Of a stretch of 41,428 bases of DNA, positions 6,373-14,679 are shown one piece after another. The stretch lies in the NCBI GenBank assembly GCA_945889325.1, contig CAMDBH010000028.1:1-41428 (forward strand), in the 5' to 3' direction. The notes beneath the pieces are model-generated. The model saw only the letters and a list, made by a program, of their open reading frames with translations, was not told the origin of the DNA and made no database searches. The stretch comes from Klebsiella pneumoniae. Lineage in GTDB: Bacteria; Myxococcota_A; UBA9042. The position numbers were made by a program, and so were the translations under genes. The number at the start of each line of letters is the position of its first letter. Position 1 is the stretch's first letter.

Positions 6373-7758
6373 ATGCACAACAAACCGCAGACGCAAACGA
6401 TCAACCGGCAAATGCGCAGTTACCGCGGGGCGCCGATCATCGGGCCTTTGCTGGAAATGCGCCGCGATTTTCTGGGCTTTTTCACAAAAATCCACCGCGA
6501 ATGCGGTGACTTGGTCCACATGCACGTCGGGCCGCAGCAGTTGTTCTTTTTGGGGCATCCCGATCACGCCCAGCACGTGCTTGTGGATAACTTGCGCAAT
6601 TATGAGAAAGAAACCAAAGGTTACAACGCGCTGCGCCGCTTGCTCGGCAACGGCTTGGTGACCAGCAGCGGTGAGTTTTGGCAACGGCAACGGCGGATTG
6701 CCCAACCGGCGTTTAGGCGTCAACGTGTGGAAGCGTTTGCGCTTTTGATGGTCAAGGCGACGCAGGATATGTGCGACAGTTGGCAAGCGCGCATCGACCA
6801 AAAGCAACCGATTGATTTTGCAACAGAAATGATGAAGGTCACGTTGCGCATCGTCAGTGAAACGCTCATGTCGACCGATGTCAGCGCGGATGCGGGTGAA
6901 ATTGCGCCGGCGCTGCATGAACTGCTCAAGCAAAACGTCGATGATATTACGATGCTTTTTCGCGCACCCGATTTCGTGCCGACGCCGCGCAACCGCCGCT
7001 TTGTCAAAGCCAAGGCCACTTTGGATCGGATTGTGCTGGGTATGATCGCGCAGCGCCGGCAAGATGAGAAGGATCACGGCGACTTGCTGTCGATGCTGAT
7101 GGCCAAAGACGAGCAGACCGGTGAAAGCATGACCGATTTGCAACTGCGCGATGAAGTGATGACGATTTTTCTGGCCGGGCATGAAACAACTGCAAATGCA
7201 CTGGGTTGGACCTGTCATCAGCTGACGCTGCATCCGGAAATGGCCGATCGCGCGCGCCAAGAAGTCGACGATGCGCTGCAAGGCCGCGCGCCCACGGTGC
7301 AGGATCTACAGCATTTGCCCTATGTTAGTGCGGTGTTGAAGGAATCGATGCGCCTGTTTCCGCCAGTGTGGGTGCTGGCGCGCTCTGTGGTGCAGGACGA
7401 CGTGATCGATCAAACGCCAATTCCCAAAGGTGCTTACGTATTTTTGAGCCAGTACACCGTGCACCGTCACCCAGATTTTTGGGATCGGCCTGAAGTTTTT
7501 GATCCCCTGCGCTGGCTGCATGACGATCAAAAAACCGAAAGCAAATTGCCGCATAAGTACATGTACTTTCCGTTTTCGACCGGTGCGCGCAAATGCATCG
7601 GCGATCATTTTGCGACGATGGAAGCGATCCTGATTCTGGCGGTTTTGCTGCAACGCGTGCAATGGCAGTTGGTTGTGGGGCATCCGGTGGAATTGGAGCC
7701 AGTGGTGACGCTGCGGCCCAAGCACGGATTGCAAATGCAGGTACAGGCGCGCAATTAG
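6373..7758 (+). CDS. Cytochrome P450 inside the hut operon
   Basis: This 461-residue soluble-type P450 carries all hallmarks: I-helix AGHETT (268-273), K-helix ExxR (E324-R327), and a heme loop FSTGARKCIGDHF with the axial Cys at 408. A WQRQRRIAQPAF C-helix segment supplies the usual W/R heme contacts. There is no N-terminal membrane anchor and no fused reductase, so separate redox partners are needed; none is in the window. It starts 3 bases after hutU (GAAGG just upstream) and its stop abuts the hutI ATG. That spacing indicates co-transcription with histidine catabolism, which needs no P450 in known pathways. The substrate is unknown; oxidation of a histidine or urocanate derivative, or chance operon insertion, are both open. 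Confidence 0.95.
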   Translation: MHNKPQTQTINRQMRSYRGAPIIGPLLEMRRDFLGFFTKIHRECGDLVHMHVGPQQLFFLGHPDHAQHVLVDNLRNYEKETKGYNALRRLLGNGLVTSSGEFWQRQRRIAQPAFRRQRVEAFALLMVKATQDMCDSWQARIDQKQPIDFATEMMKVTLRIVSETLMSTDVSADAGEIAPALHELLKQNVDDITMLFRAPDFVPTPRNRRFVKAKATLDRIVLGMIAQRRQDEKDHGDLLSMLMAKDEQTGESMTDLQLRDEVMTIFLAGHETTANALGWTCHQLTLHPEMADRARQEVDDALQGRAPTVQDLQHLPYVSAVLKESMRLFPPVWVLARSVVQDDVIDQTPIPKGAYVFLSQYTVHRHPDFWDRPEVFDPLRWLHDDQKTESKLPHKYMYFPFSTGARKCIGDHFATMEAILILAVLLQRVQWQLVVGHPVELEPVVTLRPKHGLQMQVQARN

Positions 7759-9075
7759 ATGACAAATGTGGCAACGGCGGACAGCCAGCAACTCGACACG
7801 CGCATGACCGGACCCGTGCGGCGGCGCGCGCTGCGCCTCACGGGCGCGCACTGGCTCGTGACCGCGCAAGGGCCCGACCGCGGGCCGTTGCGCAGTTGGG
7901 CTGAACTCGGTGCGCTGCAAGACCATGATATCGTGATAAAACACAGCCTCACCGGCGGCTGGACCACGACTTGGTTAGGCCCGCACGACAGCCGCGACGT
8001 GCCGGCCCACGATTCAACCATCGATTTGCAGGGCAAAATGCTGTTGCCGGGCTTGGTGGACTGTCACACCCACGCCGTTTTTGCAGGCGATCGCTCGGCC
8101 GAATTTTCGCGGCGCATGGCCGGAGAAACCTACACAGAAATCGCAGCTTCCGGCGGCGGCATCGCCTACACAGTCGCGCAAACGCGGGCCGCGTCGCTGC
8201 CGGCATTGGTCGACTCGGCGACTGTCCGGTTGGATGAAATGGCCCAATGGGGCGCACGCGTGGTGGAAATCAAAACCGGCTACGGCTTGGATACACCAAC
8301 AGAAATCAAGATGTTGCAGGCGATCGAGCTGCTGGGCCAGCGCTTTGGCGGCCGCTTGCGCCTGCTGGCCACCGCCATGCCGCTGCACGCGGTGCCACCA
8401 GAATTCAAAGGCAATACAGACGGTTATGTGCAGTACGTCGTCCAAGAACTGCTGCCCGCGTTGGCTCGAACCGGCTTGTGTCACTTTGTCGATTGCTTCA
8501 TCGAGAAGAACTATTTCAGTGTGCAACATGGTCAAATGCTTGCCGATTGTGCCAAACGTCTGCATTTGCCGCTCAAAGCGCATGTCGACGAATTTGCAGA
8601 TTTGGGCGGCGTGGCGTGGGCGCTGAAAAATCACGCGCTCAGCGTAGAACATCTGTTGCAAACAAGTGAAACGGCGATCGGTCAGTTGGCCAAGTCCAAA
8701 ACGGTGGCCGTGTGTCTGCCGCTGACTTCGCTGTATCTGCGTGAACCGTATGCAAAAATGCGGGCGCTGGTCGATGCCGGCGCATTGCTTGCCGTCGCCA
8801 CCGATTGCAATCCCGGATCGGCCATGACCTGCAACTTGCTGTTAGCTATGCAAATGGCGGTGTTGGGCGGGCGCTTGACACCGCCCGAAGCCCTGCGCGC
8901 CGTCACCCGCGGCGGTGCGCAGGCACTGGCGGAACCGGCTGGTTACACAGGCCGAATCGCCGTCGGCGCGCCCTTTGTCGCCAGCGTTTTTGATGTCGAT
9001 GGACCCGACGGCCTGTTTTACCAATTGGGTCAAATGCCCAAAGCCAGCGCGATTTTGGATGGTTTTGGCCTGTAG
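7759..9075 (+). CDS. hutI: Imidazolonepropionase
   Basis: HutI hydrolyses 4-imidazolone-5-propanoate to N-formimino-L-glutamate, step three of histidine degradation. This 438-residue amidohydrolase has the metal-binding HxH in GLVDCHTHAVFAGDRS (H103, H105), EIKTGYGL, HAVPPEFKG, KAHVDEFAD and the late ATDCNPGS segment, all typical of HutI. It is slightly longer than the usual ~405-420 because of an N-terminal stretch of about 25 residues before the first strand. The ATG follows the P450 stop with no gap, so translation is probably coupled. Together with hutU it shows that the organism degrades histidine or urocanate. Confidence 0.96.
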   Translation: MTNVATADSQQLDTRMTGPVRRRALRLTGAHWLVTAQGPDRGPLRSWAELGALQDHDIVIKHSLTGGWTTTWLGPHDSRDVPAHDSTIDLQGKMLLPGLVDCHTHAVFAGDRSAEFSRRMAGETYTEIAASGGGIAYTVAQTRAASLPALVDSATVRLDEMAQWGARVVEIKTGYGLDTPTEIKMLQAIELLGQRFGGRLRLLATAMPLHAVPPEFKGNTDGYVQYVVQELLPALARTGLCHFVDCFIEKNYFSVQHGQMLADCAKRLHLPLKAHVDEFADLGGVAWALKNHALSVEHLLQTSETAIGQLAKSKTVAVCLPLTSLYLREPYAKMRALVDAGALLAVATDCNPGSAMTCNLLLAMQMAVLGGRLTPPEALRAVTRGGAQALAEPAGYTGRIAVGAPFVASVFDVDGPDGLFYQLGQMPKASAILDGFGL

Positions 9076-9154
9076 CCCATTGCCGATCGCAGCGATCGCT
9101 TGTACTTTGTCCACCCGTCTTCCAGCCATTTTTGCCACTGGAGCCATTTTTCCG

Positions 9155-9430
9155 ATGCAAGCGGCAAGCCTAGAACCAAACAGCATTTTTGCCACAGATT
9201 TCCGCATCGTGCGCGCCCTGGCCCAAGGCGGCATGGGTGCCGTGTACGTGGCAGAACAATTGAGCACGTCGAGCCTGCGCGCGATAAAAGTCATGCATCC
9301 TCAGCTGGTACACGACGACGTGGCCAGACGGCGTTTTGAGCAGGAAGCCCGCGTCGGCAGCAAGATTCGCAGCGACCACGTGGTGCAGGTGATCGCCGCC
9401 GGCATCGATGAACCGACTGCGATGCCTTAG
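9155..9430 (+). pseudogene. N-lobe of the Ser/Thr kinase, cut off by an in-frame TAG
   Basis: Codons 1-91 encode the Hanks-kinase N-lobe: a glycine loop AQGGMGAVY (23-31), the ATP-anchoring Lys K45 in LRAIKVMHP, and a helix-C Glu region FEQEARV. Codon 92 (9428-9430) is TAG. The same frame then continues ICMELLEGEDL, where related kinases have Trp before I-x-ME-x-L; TGG to TAG is one base change. There is no frameshift. ATG 9155 follows a GGAG about 11 bases upstream and 79 bases after hutI. Either the gene is freshly inactivated, the TAG is read through, or it is a sequence error. Confidence 0.8.
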
Positions 9431-9436
9431 ATCTGT

Positions 9437-11629
9437 ATGGAATTGCTGGAGGGCGAAGATCTGGCCTCCTTGTTGAAGCGGCGCAACCGCCTGCCACCCA
9501 GGGAAGTCAGCGTGTTGATGGGGGAATTGGGCCACGCGCTGGCGGCCGCCCACGCCGCGGGCATCGTGCACCGCGATCTGAAGCCTGAGAATATCTTTAT
9601 AGAAAATCCAAAGCGCGCCGGCGTCCCGTTTACCGTCAAAGTGTTGGATTTTGGCATCGCGCGCCTGATGCAGCAATCAGCGGCCACAACGGCGCCTGTC
9701 GGTACGCCCTGGTGGATGGCGCCTGAGCAAACCCAGGCCGGCGCAGCGATTTTGCCCGCCGCCGACGTGTGGGCGTTGGGTCTGATTGCGTATCGGCTTT
9801 TGACCGGCGCGCACTATTGGACCAGCGCCCAAGTGCCCGAAGTTTCACCGATGAGCGTTTTGCGCGAAGTGGTGATGGGTTCACTGGATCTGGCGTCAGA
9901 ACGTGCAGGACAACAGGGACTTGCAGCCTTGATTCCCGCCGGTTTTGATGCTTGGTTTGGCCGGTGCGTCGTGCGCGACGTATCTGCGCGTTACACGGAA
10001 GCTGGCGAAGCAACAGCGGAATTGGCAAAGGTGTTGCAGGGCGCACAACTGGCCGCGCGCACTTCAAGCGATACTTTGGATGCCGTTGATTTAATGGGCC
10101 TTACCCCGCAAGTGACGACGGCGCCGATCGTCACGGAGGCGGGCCGTGCCGCGCGTCGGCCATCGCAAATACCGGTCGCCGCGGTACCCGAGGCAGCCGC
10201 GCCAAATGCCAAAGGCCGCAGCCCAGTCGCCCGCAGCGTGCGCATCGCGGTTGTGGTTGCGTTTATCGCGTGGTGGTTCTACCGGCAACCTGTCAAGCCA
10301 ACCGCGCCTGTATCAGCGGCGCCGATCGTCAGCGCGAAAGCGGCGCCACTTGCGGAAAATAAGCCAGCACTTCAGCCGGTTGCTGCCGCAACCGCGGCCG
10401 CCACGGCGCAAAAAAAGGTCGATCCGCACGATCCGACGTTGGTATGGCACATCCCCATCGGCGATTCTCCGCAACTTGGACCCGAAGATGCCCTTGTAAC
10501 AATTGTAGAATTTGCCGATTTTCAATGTCCGATGAGCAAGTCGGCCGACGCCGCCCTGCGGCAACTTGTCGCCAGTTACAAAGGCCAAGTGCGCTTGGTC
10601 TGGAAAGAAGGTCCAGTCGCCATTCACCAGCGCGCCGCCGCGGCGGCTGAATTTGCGCGTGCCGCTGCGACGCAAAAAGGCACGACGGGATTTTGGGCGG
10701 CACATGACAAGCTTTTTGAAATCGCGCCAGACTTGAGCGATGAACGGTTGGGCGCGGCGGCCGCTGATCTGGGCTTGGACCAAGCTGCGGTCATGAAGGC
10801 TATAGAATTAAGCACCTATCACACGGCGGTTGAAACAGACATTGATTTGGCCGATGCCGTGGGCCTTGATGCGACGCCGACGTATTTTGTCAACGGCAAG
10901 CGTTTGCAAGATCCCATGCCGGAAGGGACGTTGGAGCGCGTGGTGAAAGAGGAATTGGCAAAAGCGCAGGCGCTTGTCGCCGCTGGGACCGCTGCCGCCC
11001 AAGTGTACCAAGCCATCGTCAGTCGAGGCCAAGGCGCCTTGCCGCCTGACAAAATTGACGTCGGCCGTGGCCAACTCGACGGGCCGACGATCGGCGGTGG
11101 TGCTGCCTGCGTGGTCGCCGTCGACGAATTTTGCGATTACGAGAGTTTTTTCTGCGCCGGTATGGAACCGACTTTGCGCGATGTGATCGATGCTTATGAC
11201 GATAAAGTCATGATTGTGTGGCACGATTTACCAAATCCTGCCCACCCCAACGCCCTGCGTGCGGCCGAAGCAGCGCGTGAAGCATGGGCCCAAGCGGCCG
11301 CGCCCGGTTTCAAGGGGATGCAGGCGCAACTGTTTGAACACCAGGACGCTGAAAATTTTGCAACTCTGGAGGCACTGCACGGCTATGCCGAAAAAATTGG
11401 ATTGAACACCAAGCAGTTTGACCAAGCCCTGTTGCACCACACCCACGCGCAACCGATTCAAGGTGACCTGCGCACGGCGACGGCGGCGCACTTGCAAGAA
11501 GGCCCGGTCTTCATTGTCGGCAATTATTTGGTCGGCGGCACCATGACCTTGCGCAGTTTTCGCCGTGTCATCGACTTGGTGTTGCGCGAAAGCGGCTGTA
11601 CCAAGGCCAAACCATTTCGCTTGGAATGA
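9437..11629 (+). CDS. Ser/Thr protein kinase C-lobe - TM - tandem DsbA-like domains (downstream part of an interrupted gene)
   Basis: This is the same frame as 9155-9430. Numbering from ATG 9155: kinase HRDLKPEN (H139-D141), DFG (165-167) and GTPWWMAPEQ are intact. One membrane segment follows near 360 (VRIAVVVAFIAWWFYR), then two thioredoxin-fold DsbA-like domains. The first has CPMS (C458, S461) and a cis-Pro in DATPTYF. The second has SFFC (S664, C667) and a cis-Pro in EGPVFIVG. Each thus keeps one Cys of a CxxC pair. Kinase inside and thioredoxin-like domains outside the inner membrane would suit sensing of envelope redox or protein-folding state. If translation starts only at 9437, the product lacks K45 and the glycine loop and cannot be an active kinase. 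Confidence 0.85.
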   Translation: MELLEGEDLASLLKRRNRLPPREVSVLMGELGHALAAAHAAGIVHRDLKPENIFIENPKRAGVPFTVKVLDFGIARLMQQSAATTAPVGTPWWMAPEQTQAGAAILPAADVWALGLIAYRLLTGAHYWTSAQVPEVSPMSVLREVVMGSLDLASERAGQQGLAALIPAGFDAWFGRCVVRDVSARYTEAGEATAELAKVLQGAQLAARTSSDTLDAVDLMGLTPQVTTAPIVTEAGRAARRPSQIPVAAVPEAAAPNAKGRSPVARSVRIAVVVAFIAWWFYRQPVKPTAPVSAAPIVSAKAAPLAENKPALQPVAAATAAATAQKKVDPHDPTLVWHIPIGDSPQLGPEDALVTIVEFADFQCPMSKSADAALRQLVASYKGQVRLVWKEGPVAIHQRAAAAAEFARAAATQKGTTGFWAAHDKLFEIAPDLSDERLGAAAADLGLDQAAVMKAIELSTYHTAVETDIDLADAVGLDATPTYFVNGKRLQDPMPEGTLERVVKEELAKAQALVAAGTAAAQVYQAIVSRGQGALPPDKIDVGRGQLDGPTIGGGAACVVAVDEFCDYESFFCAGMEPTLRDVIDAYDDKVMIVWHDLPNPAHPNALRAAEAAREAWAQAAAPGFKGMQAQLFEHQDAENFATLEALHGYAEKIGLNTKQFDQALLHHTHAQPIQGDLRTATAAHLQEGPVFIVGNYLVGGTMTLRSFRRVIDLVLRESGCTKAKPFRLE

Positions 11630-11721
11630 AATATTCAGGCCGCGTAGTTGTTATACTGAAGTCGACGCGTGTCACAGAGGTTTACCGGCGGTTGCCATAC
11701 AAACCCAAGAATTTGCCGACT

Positions 11722-13230
11722 ATGGATGAGGCCAACGACTGGCCGCAGCGAACTGTTGCTCGCGCGTTGATGCTGTTGCCCCTGATTGTTGCTGGCGTAT
11801 TGGGCATTTCGCGCATTTCAGCAGCCGATCCCCGCGACAAACCGGATCTCGAAGTCAAACATCCGTGGTGTCGCGGCGATTACGCCGATGATATCAGCGC
11901 ATTGGCCCCCAAAGCCCACGATATCGAGCGCGCCCTTGGCGGATCATTTTCGTACTGCGTGCGCACAACTGCGGTTTATGAATGCCTTTCTTACGCTTCA
12001 GACGGCAGCGTGGAAAAGCGCCGCCAAAGCGTGACTGCCCACGGCACTGCTTTTGGTCTGGATACGCGCACCGCGGGCGAAACAACGCTGGTGACCAACT
12101 ATCATGTCGTTGAATATCCACAGGTTACCAGTGAACGGTTTGCGGTTGGCGATGTGCCGTTCGGCTGCAAACGCGTGGCGATGACGAGCAAAATCGTCGA
12201 CAACGACCGCGACGACTATGCCAAAGACGATCTGGTGTTGACCCGCGTGGCCGTTGATCCGTCCTTGGATTTGGCCGTCGTGAAGGTCAAAGCAGCGCTC
12301 AGGGTCATGCCGTGGAAAATTGGCAAAAGCCAAGCGCTGCGGCCGCAAAATGTCGTTGTTGTGACAGGTTTTCCGCTCGGCGTGCTGCAAGCCACGGCCA
12401 CCGGGCGCGTGGTGTCAGCGCTGGATCACGATGAAGACAAAGATTGGGATCACGACGATTTTGTTGTCGACGCGCTGCTGTCGATCGGCAATTCGGGTTC
12501 TCCTGTACTTGCCGTGTCTTGTGTCACGGGTGAATACGAACTGGTCGGCGTGTATCACGCGGGCTATACCAACACACCCGCCCTCAACGTCGTGGTCGCC
12601 ATCGATCAAGCCCGTGATTTCTTAACGACTTTTCACCGCACGCCGCGTTCGCGCAATGCGGCTGGCGGCCCGTATGATGCTTCGGCGCGGCAAGACGTGG
12701 ATAACCGCCTGAAAATAGCTCCAGATTCGTTTTTTCCGTTTGGCGATCGCGCAGCGTCGGTGCACGCCCGCAAAGATCACGCTTTGATTTTCAGCGTTTA
12801 CGCCAGATCCTTTCCTGATCCAGACTATCCTCTGATTGCTCTGGAAGATTTGCCGACTGGCGTGACCGACACGTTCGGCCAGTTGGGCCGCGTTTGGGTC
12901 GGATCGCTGGCCGGTCTGCGCCAGCTTGCAGTGGAACGTCTGGATTCCGATGGCAAACGCATCATCGAACGCTTGATCGCGGCGCTGCGCTCGTCGGCAG
13001 CCGTGCAATTGCTGCGGCGCACGCTTTTGAGCGATGACAGCCCGAACAAAGATCAGCGCAAACAAATCGATCGCTTGGAAAAGAAACAGCAAAAGGCGGT
13101 AGAAAGCCAGCGCGCAGCCATGGCGCCACTCTCTGATTTTGTGGAGAAATTTGCTTCGCCCGATGAATTGCCCGCCCGTGCTTTGGCCGTGGTTTTGGCC
13201 GACGCCGCCACCGTAACTGCCAAGCAATAA
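11722..13230 (+). CDS. Membrane-anchored trypsin-like (DegP-type) serine protease
   Basis: This is a 502-residue protein from ATG 11722. A hydrophobic anchor or signal (ALMLLPLIVAGVLG) lies near residues 16-30. The catalytic triad is visible: H128 in TNYHVVEY, D183 in SLDLAVVKV and S258 in GNSGSPVLA. No PDZ domain is evident. The C-terminal third is charged and probably helical (DRLEKKQQKAVESQ). A longer start at 11626 would overlap the kinase/DsbA stop in an ATGA but adds 32 residues before the anchor; I prefer 11722 because the hydrophobic stretch then sits like a normal export signal. Adjacency to a kinase with periplasmic DsbA-like domains suggests joint envelope quality control. It is probably periplasmic; the substrate is unknown. 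A 12-bp palindrome GGTCTCGAGACC lies just after the stop (13238-13249). Confidence 0.88.
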   Translation: MDEANDWPQRTVARALMLLPLIVAGVLGISRISAADPRDKPDLEVKHPWCRGDYADDISALAPKAHDIERALGGSFSYCVRTTAVYECLSYASDGSVEKRRQSVTAHGTAFGLDTRTAGETTLVTNYHVVEYPQVTSERFAVGDVPFGCKRVAMTSKIVDNDRDDYAKDDLVLTRVAVDPSLDLAVVKVKAALRVMPWKIGKSQALRPQNVVVVTGFPLGVLQATATGRVVSALDHDEDKDWDHDDFVVDALLSIGNSGSPVLAVSCVTGEYELVGVYHAGYTNTPALNVVVAIDQARDFLTTFHRTPRSRNAAGGPYDASARQDVDNRLKIAPDSFFPFGDRAASVHARKDHALIFSVYARSFPDPDYPLIALEDLPTGVTDTFGQLGRVWVGSLAGLRQLAVERLDSDGKRIIERLIAALRSSAAVQLLRRTLLSDDSPNKDQRKQIDRLEKKQQKAVESQRAAMAPLSDFVEKFASPDELPARALAVVLADAATVTAKQ

Positions 13231-13376
13231 TACCGGAGGTCTCGAGACCGGTCTCACCGTTGGCACGCGCCGGCGATATTGCGCCCAAACCCGCAAAATT
13301 ATTTGGGTGCGCCGTTGGCACAACGGTTGCAAAGCAGTCGTTCCATCTCGCCGCTTTTGGCCTGTTGGAGTCTGTC

Positions 13377-14138
13377 ATGTCGTTGTCATCCCCTTCTGTT
13401 CATTCCTATCCCTCTGAACAACAAGCACCTTTGCCGCGTCCTGCCTTTGGCGGTTTGGATCCGGCATCCAAAGAAGCCGAGTTGTTCACAGCGCTCAAAC
13501 CCATTCGGCGGGCGATGGCGATGAAACTGGGGATTCCGCCTTACTTTATCGTCAGCGATGCGCATTTGGCCGACCTCGTGACGCTGCGCCCAGCCAACGC
13601 GGAAGTTTTGCTGTGCGTCAAAGGATTTGGCCCCGCAAAATTGCAAAGTTATGGCGACGATCTGCTGCAAGCCGTCCGCGAACAAGCGCAGTTGTTGAAC
13701 TTGCCATTGTGCGAAGTGCCGCCGTTCGTCGTGTCCGCCCGCAGTCCCAAGCGCCCACCGGCCGAGCGAGCTCAATCCCGCGACGCCGCGCGCGAGCAGG
13801 CTTTTGCGGCGTTCACCCGCGGCGATTCAATGGGCGATGTCTGCGTCAAGTTCGACCGTGCCCCCGCCGGCGTGGGCGTTTGGTTGTTGCAATTTGCGTT
13901 GGAAAACGGCCTAGCCAGCTTGGAACCATGGCTGAGCGACGCGCTGCTGGCTGAAATTGAATGCAAAGCCAGCGCGCTCGGTGCGGGGCCTTTGCAGCCG
14001 TTGCACGCCGCGCTCGATGGGCAGGTGTCCTACACCCAGCTGCGCTTGGCGCTTGGGTTTTTGGCTTCGCGGCTTGGTGCGACCGCCTCTGAGCCCGTTG
14101 CCTGCAGGGCTATCGCAAGAACGATCACGGGGCGTTAG
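13377..14138 (+). CDS. Stand-alone HRDC-domain protein resembling a RecQ C-terminus
   Basis: This is a 253-residue protein. Residues ~32-100 (AELFTALKPIRRAMA ... KGFGPAKLQSYGDDLLQAV) are an HRDC domain, the nucleic-acid-binding module at the C-terminus of RecQ helicases and RNase D. Residues ~135-235 (REQAFAAFTRGDSMGDV ... LLQFALENGL ... YTQLRLALGFL) look like the helix-turn-helix module that follows HRDC in some RecQ proteins. No helicase motifs occur here or upstream, so this is a detached C-terminal pair, not a broken recQ visible in this window. ATG 13377 has a good GGAG six bases upstream; the frame is open to 13260 but without a better start. It may bind DNA or help another RecQ-like enzyme; function unproven. 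Confidence 0.8.
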   Translation: MSLSSPSVHSYPSEQQAPLPRPAFGGLDPASKEAELFTALKPIRRAMAMKLGIPPYFIVSDAHLADLVTLRPANAEVLLCVKGFGPAKLQSYGDDLLQAVREQAQLLNLPLCEVPPFVVSARSPKRPPAERAQSRDAAREQAFAAFTRGDSMGDVCVKFDRAPAGVGVWLLQFALENGLASLEPWLSDALLAEIECKASALGAGPLQPLHAALDGQVSYTQLRLALGFLASRLGATASEPVACRAIARTITGR

Positions 14139-14188
14139 GCTGAGGCCGCGGGCAATAATCGAAGAAAACCTCAATCGCGGCAACGCGT

Positions 14189-14233
14189 TGGACTGAAGTC
14201 CACCGCTACAGTTAGAGATGTCCCTCCGGGACA
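14189..14233 (-). repeat. REP-like double hairpin E (diverged copy)
   Basis: Read on the minus strand: hairpin 1 TGTCCC-GGA-GGGACA (14219-14233), a linker ending GTAGCGG, hairpin 2 TGGACT-TC-AGTCCA (14189-14202). It forms an inverted pair with copy F about 100 bases away, with no transposase between. Confidence 0.75.
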
Positions 14234-14332
14234 GGACGCGAGCGCGGCCCAGAAAATCTTCAGAATCCGCCAAACTGGGTATTGCGGTCCAAGCCATGCC
14301 ATTTGGGGAAAGCTGTAATAATTTCCATAGCC

Positions 14333-14377
14333 TGTCCCGCAGGGACATCTTGATTTGTAGCGGGGGACTTTAGTCCC
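14333..14377 (+). repeat. REP-like double hairpin F (diverged copy)
   Basis: Hairpin 1 TGTCCC-GCA-GGGACA (14333-14347), linker TCTTGATTTGTAGCG, hairpin 2 GGGACT-TT-AGTCCC (14364-14377). The layout is the same as the RAYT-linked copies, with changed but still paired stems. The rest of 14139-14597 holds nothing else I can identify. Confidence 0.78.
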
Positions 14378-14597
14378 ACGCGTCCCGGCGATGTTCGCCC
14401 ACCGTCGCGAGGTCGTGATCCACCTGGGTGAATTTCAGAAAATACTTTTAATAATTCAGCGATTGTGTTCCAAACCGTGCGCCCCAATGTCCGCAGATCA
14501 CCGGTTGGCGTAACCAGGGCTGATAAAGTTGAGAATATCTCTCAAAGTGTCAGATGGTTACCGTTCTTGCGATCGCCCTGGCTCCGGCAGCGCTTGC

Positions 14598-14624
14598 TTG
14601 ACAAATTCAGCCGCCTTCTTAAAG
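14598..14624 (+). promoter_or_regulatory. Possible promoter of panBC
   Basis: A perfect TTGACA (14598-14603) is followed after 15 bases by the weak -10 candidate TTAAAG (14619-14624). It lies about 55 bases before the panB start. The -35 is convincing, the -10 is not. Confidence 0.35.
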
Positions 14625-14679
14625 TGAAGGTGTGGGGTCTACCACTTTGCGGCACAACGCCGCCCAAGGAGGCCACCCG

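Noticed and set aside
9155-11629. Frameshift in the kinase gene
   Set aside because: Both parts lie in the same frame; the only interruption is the TAG at 9428-9430.
11652-11657. TATACT as a -10 for the protease gene
   Set aside because: The only -35-like hexamer (TTGGAA at 11621) is 25 bases away, too far for a normal promoter.
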